NCBI GenBank assembly: GCA_011192085.1 | Contig: DUEQ01000214.1 | Span: 1 to 6,891, forward strand | Direction of reading: 5' to 3' | Origin: Caldilineae bacterium | Lineage (GTDB): Bacteria > Chloroflexota > Anaerolineae > J102 | DNA length: 6,891 nt | Translations under genes and position numbers: made by a program | The notes under the pieces: model-generated | What the model was told of the DNA's origin: nothing | The model's input: only the letters and a program-made list of their open reading frames with translations | Databases searched by the model: none | Shown here: positions 1 to 6,891 of the stretch, one piece after another | Position numbering within the stretch: position 1 is the stretch's first letter | Layout: each line of letters starts with the position of its first letter

Positions 1-502
1 CATCCAACACATCCTCAAACGCGTCATCATCGATACCCAATACGACACTGCCAAACATCTGCACTAAGCGGCGATAGGAATCGTAGACGAACCGCTCATC
101 CTCGGTCAGGGCCACCATACCCTTCGCGGTCTCGTCGGTGAGACCGATGTTGAGGACGGTGTCCATCATGCCGGGCATGGAGAACTTGGCGCCCGAGCGG
201 CAGGAAACCAGCAGAGGATTGGCGGGATCGCCGAATTTCTTGCCCGTCTGCTCCTCGATGACATGCAAGGCGTCCAGCTCTTGCTCCCACATCCCTGCGG
301 GGAACGCACCGCCCTCTTCCAGATAAGCAATACAGGCTTCGGTGGTGACCGTGAAACCTGGCGGCACGGGCACGCCGATACGCGTCATCTCCGCCAGGTT
401 GGCGCCTTTGCCGCCTAGCAATGCTCGCACACCTTCCCAATCGCCGGCATACTTCTCGGCCTCTCCGACCTCTTCGAATAAATAGACCCATTTTTTGGAC
501 AT
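1..502 (-). CDS. ppdK: Pyruvate, phosphate dikinase, N-terminal part (cut by window edge)
   Basis: Cytoplasmic enzyme that interconverts pyruvate + ATP + Pi and PEP + AMP + PPi. It can serve gluconeogenesis or PPi-linked glycolysis. The visible 167 codons (of about 880-900 in the family) read MSKKWVYLFEE..., then the glycine-rich LLGGKGANLAEMT (28-40), PPGFTVTTEAC (47-57), KKFGDPANPLLVSCRSG (88-104) and SMPGMMDTVLNIGL (108-121). These are hallmarks of the PPDK ATP-grasp nucleotide-binding domain. K32 and R102 correspond to the ATP-binding Lys22 and Arg92 of the clostridial enzyme; there are about 10 extra residues before K32. The MDTVLNIG and DSYRRLVQMF blocks favour PPDK over PEP synthase. 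The ATG at 502-500 follows a strong AAGGAGG (minus strand, 519-513), which fixes the start. It is transcribed divergently from the DUF309-glgC genes. The phosphohistidine and PEP-binding domains lie outside the window. Confidence 0.96.
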   Translation of the reverse strand, partial: MSKKWVYLFEEVGEAEKYAGDWEGVRALLGGKGANLAEMTRIGVPVPPGFTVTTEACIAYLEEGGAFPAGMWEQELDALHVIEEQTGKKFGDPANPLLVSCRSGAKFSMPGMMDTVLNIGLTDETAKGMVALTEDERFVYDSYRRLVQMFGSVVLGIDDDAFEDVLD

Positions 503-639
503 TTGAAAGATTCCTCCTTGATTTTTGGGTTTGTGTTTTGATGAAGGTTGACGTATGCTGTCCGCGCCAGCCACGAATGAACGCGTTTCAATCGTTATTG
601 CCGCGGTAAGTTGGCGAAAAGTGCGCTATTCAGCATGGC

Positions 640-668
640 ATTATAGCATACACCTGGACTGGTTACGA
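640..668 (-). promoter_or_regulatory. Putative sigma70-type extended -10 promoter for ppdK
   Basis: Read on the minus strand, 648-640 is TGC-TATAAT, a perfect extended -10 box. With a 17-bp spacer the -35 would be TCGTAA (668-663), a poor match to TTGACA, but an extended -10 can compensate. The predicted transcription start is near 633, giving ppdK a 5' leader of roughly 130 nt that ends in the strong ribosome binding site at 519-513. I recognise no riboswitch in that leader. The prediction rests on consensus match alone. Confidence 0.5.
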
Positions 669-669
669 T
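641..669 (+). promoter_or_regulatory. Putative promoter placing the start of transcription at the DUF309 ATG
   Basis: TACGAT at 664-669 matches the -10 consensus at 4 of 6 positions, including the key T1, A2 and T6, and is followed by six bases and then the ATG at 676. Transcription would therefore start at or beside the A of the start codon, giving a leaderless mRNA. The -35 position at 17 bp (TTATAG, 641-646) is weak. The element overlaps the minus-strand ppdK promoter almost completely, each -10 lying over the other's -35 position. Confidence 0.35.
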
Positions 670-675
670 ATTTTT

Positions 676-1071
676 ATGCCCGATTCCGCCCCATCGACCG
701 CCTTTCCTTGCTGTTTTCAAGCCCCGCCCCCGCGCGTACGCGAGGGCGTGGCGCTATTCAACCGCGGCGCGTTCTTCGAATGTCATGAGGTGTTGGAGGA
801 CGCCTGGCGGGAGGAGCCTGGCCCATGTCGCTTCCTTTATCAGGGCATTCTCCAGTTGGGCGTGGCGTTCTATCACATCCAGCAGGGCAACCGGCCCGGC
901 GCGCTGAAGGTGCTAAAGCGAGCTGCGGCCAAATTCGACCGCCTGCCCGACCGCTGTCAAGAGGTGGATGTGGCCCGTTTGCGATGGGTGTGTGAGAGCT
1001 ATGGCGAGCGGTTGGGTAGGGCTGATTGGGCTTCCATCAAGGATTTCCCGCGCATCGAAATCGAGGGGTGA
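676..1071 (+). CDS. DUF309 family protein
   Basis: A 131-residue cytoplasmic protein of unknown biochemical function in the DUF309 family. The family signature is clear: [18 protein letters not shown] (28-45) with the conserved His37-Glu38 pair, then [16 protein letters not shown] (52-67) and GN (71-72) with Gln60, His67 and Asn72. This forms the helical His/Glu/Asn-lined core expected of the family. There is no signal peptide or membrane segment. The ATG at 676 is the first usable start in frame: the frame reads back to a TAA at 607-609 with no ATG, GTG or TTG between. No Shine-Dalgarno precedes it (TTTTT directly upstream), so initiation is probably leaderless. About 20 variable residues precede the conserved domain. 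It ends 137 bp before glgC on the same strand. Its neighbours do not reveal its role. The family assignment is firm, the function open. Confidence 0.88.
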   Translation: MPDSAPSTAFPCCFQAPPPRVREGVALFNRGAFFECHEVLEDAWREEPGPCRFLYQGILQLGVAFYHIQQGNRPGALKVLKRAAAKFDRLPDRCQEVDVARLRWVCESYGERLGRADWASIKDFPRIEIEG

Positions 1072-1208
1072 GTGTTTGCCCAACGGCCTCATCTTTGTTA
1101 CTCTTATTGAAAGATTTTCGCCTTGAGGCGCGGTTCATTTCCAAACCACAGCCACTTGCTGGCCTCATCTTGAATCACGCCGCATTCATCACTCTACGGA
1201 GGCTTCCC

Positions 1209-2543
<1,335 letters not shown>

Positions 2544-2636
2544 AGAACCCGCGATCTTAGCGTCTTTGCGTGAGACTTTCATCGGTATCGGCGGGCTGTT
2601 GCCCGTGTAGCCTGCTTTCTAAAGGACATATTCCTC

Positions 2637-3911
2637 ATGCCGAACCAAGTCATTGCCATGATTCTGGCCGGAGGCGCGGGACCGGGCATGGCTGTGCTCA
2701 CTGCCCGCCGCCCCGCCTCCGCCGTCCCCTTTGCCGGAAAATATCGCGTCATCGACTTCCCCCTCTCCAACTGCGTCAACTCCGACATCTACAATGTGGC
2801 CGTGCTAACGCAGTACATGCCCCGTTCCCTGAACGAGCACATCCGCTCGGGCAAGCCGTGGGACCTGGACCGGGCCACGGGGGGCGTGCGCCTGCTGCAA
2901 CCCTATCAGACGCGGCCGGGCGAGGGGCTGTGGGAGAAGGGCTCCGCGGACGCACTGCGTTTCAACCTGGACGTGATCGAGGAGAGCGGGGCAGATCTGG
3001 TGCTGGTGTTGTCGGGCAACCACGTCTACAAGATGAATTACCAACCCCTGCTGGAGTTCCATCGCTCCCGCCGGGCCGATGTGACCATTGCCGTGCGCCC
3101 GGTCAGCCCCCATCAGACCTCCCGCTTCGGCATGATCACCGCGGATGTGGACAACCGCATCATCCGCTTCGAGGAAAAACCGCGGCGCACCCGGGCGACC
3201 CTGGCCAGCATGGGCATTTACGTCTTCGACGCAGCCCTGTTGGTGGATTGGCTACGCCATCAAGGCGCGGGGGCGCATGATCTCGGTCGTGAAGTCATCC
3301 CCGCGATGGTGAAAAGCAGGCGGGTGTACGCATACGAGTTCGAAGGCTATTGGGCCAACGTGGGCGCAGTCCCTCCATTCTACGAGGCGAATATGGCCCT
3401 GCTGGCGGACATTCCCGCGCTGGAGCTCAACGATCATCGTTGGACCATCCACACCCGGTCGGAGCAGTACCCACCCGTGTGGTTTAGCGAGGAGGCCCAG
3501 GTGCGGAACAACCTTCTCAGCGACGGCGCCCGCATTGAAGGCCAGGTGATCCGTTCCATCATAGGTCCAGGCGTCGTGATTAAGGCGGGCGCAGTGGTAA
3601 GTGATAGCATCATCATGCACGATACGATAGTGGAAGCGGGCGCGGTGGTGAATCGGGCCATCCTGGACGAGGATGTGGTCGTAGGCGCGCGGGCGCAGGT
3701 GGGCGTGGGGGAAAACAATCAGCCCAATCCCGTCATGCCCGATGTCCTCAACACGGGCATCACCCTGGTAGGCCAACGCAGTCGCATCCCCGAGGGCGCG
3801 AAGCTGGGTCGGAATGTGGTGGTGGGCGTGGGCGTGACGGAGAAGGCCTTTCAAGCCTTCGATGAATTGGCGGTTCCCTCGGGGGTGAATATCGGTTGGC
3901 CCGAGTTTTGA
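2637..3911 (+). CDS. glgC2: GlgC paralogue lacking catalytic residues, probable non-catalytic ADP-glucose pyrophosphorylase subunit
   Basis: A 424-residue, full-length relative of the preceding GlgC, sharing long near-identical blocks ([49 protein letters not shown]) and the C-terminal left-handed beta-helix. The active site is dismantled. GSRL has become GPGM (Arg to Gly17), RAKP has become RPAS (Lys to Ala27), SGD has become SGN (Asp128 to Asn), and YWVDVGT has become YWANVGA (Asp241 to Asn). The sugar-phosphate-binding EKP Lys181 and Ser191 remain. Loss of the same Arg and Lys is known in the modulatory large subunit of plant ADP-glucose pyrophosphorylase, and Firmicutes use a non-catalytic partner, GlgD. 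I infer a regulatory partner of GlgC rather than an enzyme. AAAGGA (2621-2626) lies 10 nt before the ATG. The reading frame is intact with no sign of decay. The symbol is informal; automated annotation would probably call it glgC. Confidence 0.9.
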   Translation: MPNQVIAMILAGGAGPGMAVLTARRPASAVPFAGKYRVIDFPLSNCVNSDIYNVAVLTQYMPRSLNEHIRSGKPWDLDRATGGVRLLQPYQTRPGEGLWEKGSADALRFNLDVIEESGADLVLVLSGNHVYKMNYQPLLEFHRSRRADVTIAVRPVSPHQTSRFGMITADVDNRIIRFEEKPRRTRATLASMGIYVFDAALLVDWLRHQGAGAHDLGREVIPAMVKSRRVYAYEFEGYWANVGAVPPFYEANMALLADIPALELNDHRWTIHTRSEQYPPVWFSEEAQVRNNLLSDGARIEGQVIRSIIGPGVVIKAGAVVSDSIIMHDTIVEAGAVVNRAILDEDVVVGARAQVGVGENNQPNPVMPDVLNTGITLVGQRSRIPEGAKLGRNVVVGVGVTEKAFQAFDELAVPSGVNIGWPEF

Positions 3912-4061
3912 GAGGGAGTCGAGTGAACCCGGGCTCTTCAGGCGCTTCGCGCGGGGAGGCGGAGTCCATCCGTTGGCCGCAGGCCTGAGGAGACCGACTG
4001 TGAGTCGGCCAGGAATGTGAGAACGCGCACCATTTTGAAACGCACCCCCTCAAAGGGCTAT

Positions 4062-4091
4062 TTGACTTCCTGGGGCGACCAGTGGCATACT
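4062..4091 (+). promoter_or_regulatory. Putative sigma70-type promoter of the SDR-ECF operon
   Basis: TTGACT (4062-4067, 5 of 6 to the -35 consensus), an 18-bp spacer, and CATACT (4086-4091, 4 of 6) preceded by TGG (4083-4085), making an extended -10. The predicted start of transcription is near 4098, leaving a leader of about 100 nt before the SDR ATG at 4201. It sits in a 289-bp spacer after the GlgC paralogue, so the SDR and ECF genes probably form their own transcription unit. A weaker TATAAC at 4110-4115 lacks a good -35. Confidence 0.6.
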
Positions 4092-4095
4092 GGTC
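4077..4095. promoter_or_regulatory. 19-bp perfect palindrome over the -10 region, candidate operator
   Basis: GACCAGTGGCATACTGGTC consists of 7-bp perfect inverted arms (4077-4083 and 4089-4095) around a 5-bp centre, and it covers the extended -10 box. This size and position are typical of the binding site of a dimeric helix-turn-helix repressor that blocks RNA polymerase. No regulator gene is visible in the window and I cannot name the protein family. As RNA it would not be made in full, because the predicted transcription start lies downstream, so a DNA-level role is more likely than a hairpin. Confidence 0.5.
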
Positions 4096-4143
4096 CGAAC
4101 TTTTTGGGGTATAACCTAACATCTTCGTCGCCCATTTCTTCGT

Positions 4144-4180
4144 TCCCTTGTTGGGCCCGGCCATAGGTCGGACAAAGGGA
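4144..4180 (+). other. Possible leader-RNA hairpin upstream of the SDR ribosome binding site
   Basis: TCCCTTGT (4144-4151) can pair with ACAAAGGGA (4172-4180) with a single bulged A, and inside it GGCC (4153-4156) can pair with GGTC. The strand AGGGA (4176-4180) can alternatively pair with TCCCT (4182-4186), so two exclusive folds exist. The ribosome binding site AGGAG (4188-4192) lies just outside both. It is not a riboswitch class I recognise, and it may be chance. Confidence 0.25.
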
Positions 4181-4200
4181 TTCCCTCAGGAGCATGTTTT

Positions 4201-4992
4201 ATGTTCGATTATCGTTCTCTTTTCGATCTTACCGGACGTTCTGCCCTGGTTGTGGGCGCGGGGAGCGGCATTGGCCAGGCGTCGGCCCTGGGCCTGGCCG
4301 CTCACGGCGCCCGGGTGTATTGCGCGGATATCAATCTCGCCGGAGCGGAGGAGACAGCCGCCGCCATTCGCACGCATGATGGCGAGGCGGAAACCCTTTT
4401 CATGGATATCACCGATCCCGAGAGCATTGCCCAGGGTTTGGAAGGCATCGGCGCGGTAGATATTCTGGTCTCCACACCCAGCATCAACGTGCGCAAGCCC
4501 TTGCTCGACTACACTCCGGAGGAATTCGATAGGGTCATTCATCTGAACTTGAAGGGCGCGTTTCAGGTGGTGCAGGCCGTGGCCCGAGGCATGGCGGAGC
4601 GGGGTCGGGGCAGCATCATTGTCTTCTCCAGCATTCGCTCCCAGGTGGTGGAGCCGGGACAGGGGGTCTATGCCGCCACCAAAGCGGGCGTGGTGCAGAT
4701 GATGCGGGCCCTGGCCGCGGAACTCGCTCCCAAGGGCGTGCGCGTCAACCTTATCGGCCCGGGCGTGGTGGAAACCCCCCTTACGGAGCAGATCAAACAG
4801 CATCCCGAATGGTACGACGCCTACGCCCAACGCAATGCGTTCGGACGCTGGGCCCAGCCCCACGAGATGGCGGGCGCGGTCGTTTACCTGGCCTCTGACG
4901 CCAGCTCCTATGTCACCGGAACCATCCTGTTCGTCGATGGCGGCTGGCTGGCCATCGACGGTCGCTTCGAACCCCCACTCCCTTCGAGTTGA
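4201..4992 (+). CDS. Short-chain dehydrogenase/reductase (SDR), NAD-type, substrate unknown
   Basis: A 263-residue classical SDR: a soluble NAD(P)-dependent oxidoreductase with one Rossmann domain. Visible motifs are the cofactor loop GAGSGIG (19-25), acidic Asp43 at the end of the second strand (CADIN), which favours NAD over NADP, Asn116 (LNLKGAF), Ser144, and the YxxxK pair Tyr157/Lys161, so the Asn-Ser-Tyr-Lys tetrad is complete. The usual NNAG motif is replaced by STPS (91-94). The following INVRKPLLDYTPEEFDRVI block resembles gluconate 5-dehydrogenase / 2-deoxy-D-gluconate 3-dehydrogenase-like SDRs, but that is too weak for a substrate call. Family members are usually about 250-260 aa, so it is complete. 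The start at 4201 has AGGAG (4188-4192) at 8-nt spacing; a nearby ATG at 4194 is out of frame. Only 4 bp separate its stop from the ECF ATPase gene, which implies co-transcription and translational coupling. Confidence 0.92.
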   Translation: MFDYRSLFDLTGRSALVVGAGSGIGQASALGLAAHGARVYCADINLAGAEETAAAIRTHDGEAETLFMDITDPESIAQGLEGIGAVDILVSTPSINVRKPLLDYTPEEFDRVIHLNLKGAFQVVQAVARGMAERGRGSIIVFSSIRSQVVEPGQGVYAATKAGVVQMMRALAAELAPKGVRVNLIGPGVVETPLTEQIKQHPEWYDAYAQRNAFGRWAQPHEMAGAVVYLASDASSYVTGTILFVDGGWLAIDGRFEPPLPSS

Positions 4993-4996
4993 CGCC

Positions 4997-6742
4997 GTGA
5001 GCGGGCCCATCATTCGACTGGAAAACGTCCATTTTCAGTATGAACGGGAGGGCGATGCGCCGATCCAGGCCCTGAGAGGCGTGGACCTGGCCATTCAGCC
5101 CGGCGAATACGTAGTCATCCTTGGACACAACGGCTCGGGCAAATCCACCCTGGCCAAGCACCTTAACGCCCTTTTGCTGCCCACCCAAGGGGACGTGTGG
5201 GTGAATGGATGGAACACCAGGGACCCCGACCGGGTGCGCGATGTGCGGGTTACCGTGGGCATGGTCTTCCAGTCCCCCGATAATCAGATCGTGGCCACCG
5301 TTGTAGAAGAGGATGTCGCCTTTGGCCCGGAGAACATGGGCCTGCCCCACGGTGAGATCGTGCGTCGGGTGGATCGGGCTTTGGAGCAGGTGAAGATGAG
5401 CGCTTACCGCTACCGCCCGCCCCATCGGCTTTCGGGAGGGCAGAAACAGCGGGTGGCCATCGCGGGCATGCTGGCCATGCGGCCCAAAGTCTTGGTACTG
5501 GACGAATCCACCGCCATGCTGGACCCCATCGGTCGGCAGGACATCCTGGATATCGCACATCGGCTCAACAGAAAGGAGGGGGTGACCGTCGTGGCCATCA
5601 CCCACTTCATGGAAGAGGCGGTGGACGCCGATCGGCTCATCGTGATGGCTGAGGGGCGCATTCAGCTTCAAGGAACCCCGCGCGAGGTCTTCCGCCAGGT
5701 AGACAGATTGCGAGAGCTCCATATGGATGCGCCGCCCATTACCCGATTGGCCCTGGCCCTGAACCAGCTCCATCCCCACTTCCCCGGCGATCTCCTCACG
5801 GTGGAGGAGTTCGTTCGGGCCATGCAACGCCACGCGCGCGCGGCCGCGCCTCCCCTGTTCAGCCCCAACGGCCACCCGCCCCCGGCCGGGGAGAAGGTGA
5901 TCCAGTATGATCGGGTGGGGCGTTATTACATGCGGGGCACCCCCCTGGAGGTGAAAGCCATCGAAGGGGTGACCATGCATGTCCAGCGAGGGGAGATCCT
6001 GGGGATCATAGGCCATACTGGCAGCGGCAAATCCACCATCATCCAACACGCCAACGCGCTCCTGCGCCCCCACGAGGGCCGGGTCACGGTGTTTGGTCAG
6101 GACACCCGAGACAAGGGCGTGGATGTGCGGGAGATTCGGCGACGGGTGGGCATGGCCTTTCAGCAGCCCGAGATTCAGCTCTTCGAACGCTATGTGGGAG
6201 ATGATGTGGCGTTTGGGCCTCGCAACCTGGGCCTTTCCCGAGAAGAGGTGCGCGAGCGGGTGCGGGAGGCCATGGAAGCCATGGGGCTGGATTTTGAGGC
6301 GTTCAAGGACCGGATGACCTTCAGTCTCAGCGGCGGAGAGATGCGCCGGGTGGCCCTGGCAGGCATCCTGGCCCTCAAACCTGAAGTCCTGGTGTTGGAT
6401 GAGCCCACCGCAGGGCTGGACCCCCATGGTCGGGAGCAATTGTTGGCGAAGATCCTCTCCTGGCGGGCGAAGGGCGCCACCCTGGTCATGGTCTCCCACA
6501 ATATGGAGAATCTTGCCGAGCTCGCCGACCGGCTCTATGTGGCGGCTCGCGGCAGCATCATCATGGATGGCTCGCCCGCGGATATCTTTTCTCAAGTCGA
6601 GGCGCTGCAAAGCGAAGGACTCAACGCCCCGGTTGTCACCCTGGTCATGCAGGCGTTGGCCGAGAAAGGCCTTCTCCCCCCAGAAACCACCCGCATCTAC
6701 ACGGTTGACGAGGCTGCGTCCCTGCTTGGAGGACTGCTCTGA
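4997..6742 (+). CDS. ecfA: Energy-coupling factor (ECF) transporter ATPase, fused EcfA1-EcfA2
   Basis: A 581-residue protein carrying both ATPases of an ECF importer, which power uptake through EcfT and a substrate-binding S-component. Domain 1: Walker A GHNGSGKST (43-51), Q-loop FQSPDNQ (91-97), signature LSGGQKQRVAIAG (145-157), Walker B VLVLDE (165-170) followed by STAMLD, H-loop His203. Domain 2: GHTGSGKST (339-347), FQQPEIQLF (388-396), LSGGEMRRVALAG (444-456), VLVLDE (465-470) followed by PTAGLD, His501. DESTAMLDP is EcfA1-like and DEPTAGLDP is EcfA2-like. A Pro/Ala-rich linker (about 281-300) joins them. Most bacteria encode the two ATPases as separate proteins of about 280 aa. The GTG at 4997 is chosen because homology begins there; a longer frame upstream only overlaps the SDR gene. 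No clear Shine-Dalgarno is present, consistent with coupling to the SDR stop 4 bp upstream. The second signature has Glu in place of the usual Gln. Confidence 0.95.
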   Translation: MSGPIIRLENVHFQYEREGDAPIQALRGVDLAIQPGEYVVILGHNGSGKSTLAKHLNALLLPTQGDVWVNGWNTRDPDRVRDVRVTVGMVFQSPDNQIVATVVEEDVAFGPENMGLPHGEIVRRVDRALEQVKMSAYRYRPPHRLSGGQKQRVAIAGMLAMRPKVLVLDESTAMLDPIGRQDILDIAHRLNRKEGVTVVAITHFMEEAVDADRLIVMAEGRIQLQGTPREVFRQVDRLRELHMDAPPITRLALALNQLHPHFPGDLLTVEEFVRAMQRHARAAAPPLFSPNGHPPPAGEKVIQYDRVGRYYMRGTPLEVKAIEGVTMHVQRGEILGIIGHTGSGKSTIIQHANALLRPHEGRVTVFGQDTRDKGVDVREIRRRVGMAFQQPEIQLFERYVGDDVAFGPRNLGLSREEVRERVREAMEAMGLDFEAFKDRMTFSLSGGEMRRVALAGILALKPEVLVLDEPTAGLDPHGREQLLAKILSWRAKGATLVMVSHNMENLAELADRLYVAARGSIIMDGSPADIFSQVEALQSEGLNAPVVTLVMQALAEKGLLPPETTRIYTVDEAASLLGGLL

Positions 6743-6891
6743 TGGAAGATTTCGAACTGCTGCGCAACGTCACCATTGGCCAATACATCCCCACGGGCTC
6801 CGTCATCCATCGGCTTGATCCGCGGTCCAAGATTCTGGCCGCGGTCTTCCTCATTCTGGCCATTTCTTTTACGTCCTCCATCTTGGCCAAC
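6742..6891 (+). CDS. ecfT: ECF transporter transmembrane protein EcfT, N-terminal part (cut by window edge)
   Basis: The integral membrane coupling subunit of the ECF transporter, linking the ATPases to the S-component. The first 50 residues are visible. They carry the typical EcfT opening GQYIPTGS (13-20) followed by HRLDPRSK (23-30) and then the start of the first membrane helix (ILAAVFLILAISF, 31-43). The ATG overlaps the ecfA stop by one base (TGATG at 6740-6744), and GGAGG (6728-6732) lies 9 nt upstream inside ecfA, so the two genes are translationally coupled. The C-terminal coupling helices are beyond the window, as is any S-component, so the substrate (vitamin or metal) cannot be assigned. 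Confidence 0.93.
   Translation, partial: MEDFELLRNVTIGQYIPTGSVIHRLDPRSKILAAVFLILAISFTSSILAN

Noticed and set aside
658..663. ACTGGT shared between the ppdK/DUF309 promoter and the SDR operator palindrome
   Set aside because: A single hexamer without its inverted partner at the right distance; not enough to claim a shared regulator.
1119..1130. CGCC-TTGA-GGCG stem between the DUF309 gene and glgC
   Set aside because: Only 4 bp and no T-tract; expected by chance in GC-rich DNA.
1026..1208. Longer glgC frame starting at 1026
   Set aside because: The extra 61 residues overlap the DUF309 gene and show no GlgC homology. The ATG at 1209 has a good Shine-Dalgarno and begins exactly at the family N-terminus.
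3984..4013. Hairpin (CCTG/CAGG outer, CCGACT/AGTCGG inner) downstream of the GlgC paralogue as a terminator
   Set aside because: No U-tract follows; the nearest TTTT is about 20 nt further on. It may be a weak 3' structure but is not supported as an intrinsic terminator.
4835..4996. Longer ecfA frame starting at 4835
   Set aside because: The extension is the SDR gene read in another frame. The ABC domain starts at the GTG at 4997.
4913..6610. Very long open frame (565 codons) on the minus strand opposite ecfA
   Set aside because: It is the antisense of a strongly conserved double ATPase in a GC-rich gene. The translation is His/Gly/Pro-rich with no recognisable domain and no ribosome binding site.

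Overview
The window is a GC-rich bacterial chromosome segment with closely packed genes. Gene content and protein style (clostridial/actinobacterial-type PPDK, tandem GlgC paralogues, a fused EcfA1-EcfA2 ATPase followed by EcfT) suggest a member of the Chloroflexota, perhaps Anaerolineae-like. This is inference from family resemblance only, since no rRNA or marker gene is present.

Layout. (1) Positions 1-502, minus strand: the N-terminal 167 codons of pyruvate, phosphate dikinase (ppdK), running off the left edge. (2) 503-675: a divergent promoter region with a perfect extended -10 box for ppdK on the minus strand and a -10 box 6 nt before the ATG of the plus-strand DUF309 gene, which has no Shine-Dalgarno and looks leaderless. 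(3) 676-3911, plus strand: DUF309 protein, glgC (ADP-glucose pyrophosphorylase), and a second full-length GlgC paralogue that has lost the catalytic Arg, Lys and both metal-binding Asp residues. An imperfect inverted repeat of a dispersed type lies across the glgC stop codon and encodes its last 13 residues. (4) 3912-4200: a gene-free spacer with a good sigma70-type promoter whose extended -10 lies inside a 19-bp perfect palindrome, followed by a ~100-nt leader. (5) 4201-6891, plus strand: a tightly coupled operon of an SDR oxidoreductase, a two-domain fused ECF-transporter ATPase, and the start of EcfT, cut by the right edge.

How the genes may work together. PPDK can make PEP from pyruvate for gluconeogenesis, and GlgC makes ADP-glucose for glycogen, so the left half reads as a carbon-storage module. 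The second GlgC is best read as a non-catalytic, possibly regulatory, partner subunit of the first. The right half is a separate transcription unit for an ECF-type (vitamin or metal) importer. Its S-component, and therefore its substrate, is not in the window, and the role of the co-transcribed SDR is unknown.

The most interesting signals are the inactivated GlgC paralogue and the palindromic operator candidate in front of the SDR-ECF operon. No mobile element genes, CRISPR arrays, tRNAs or rRNAs were seen.
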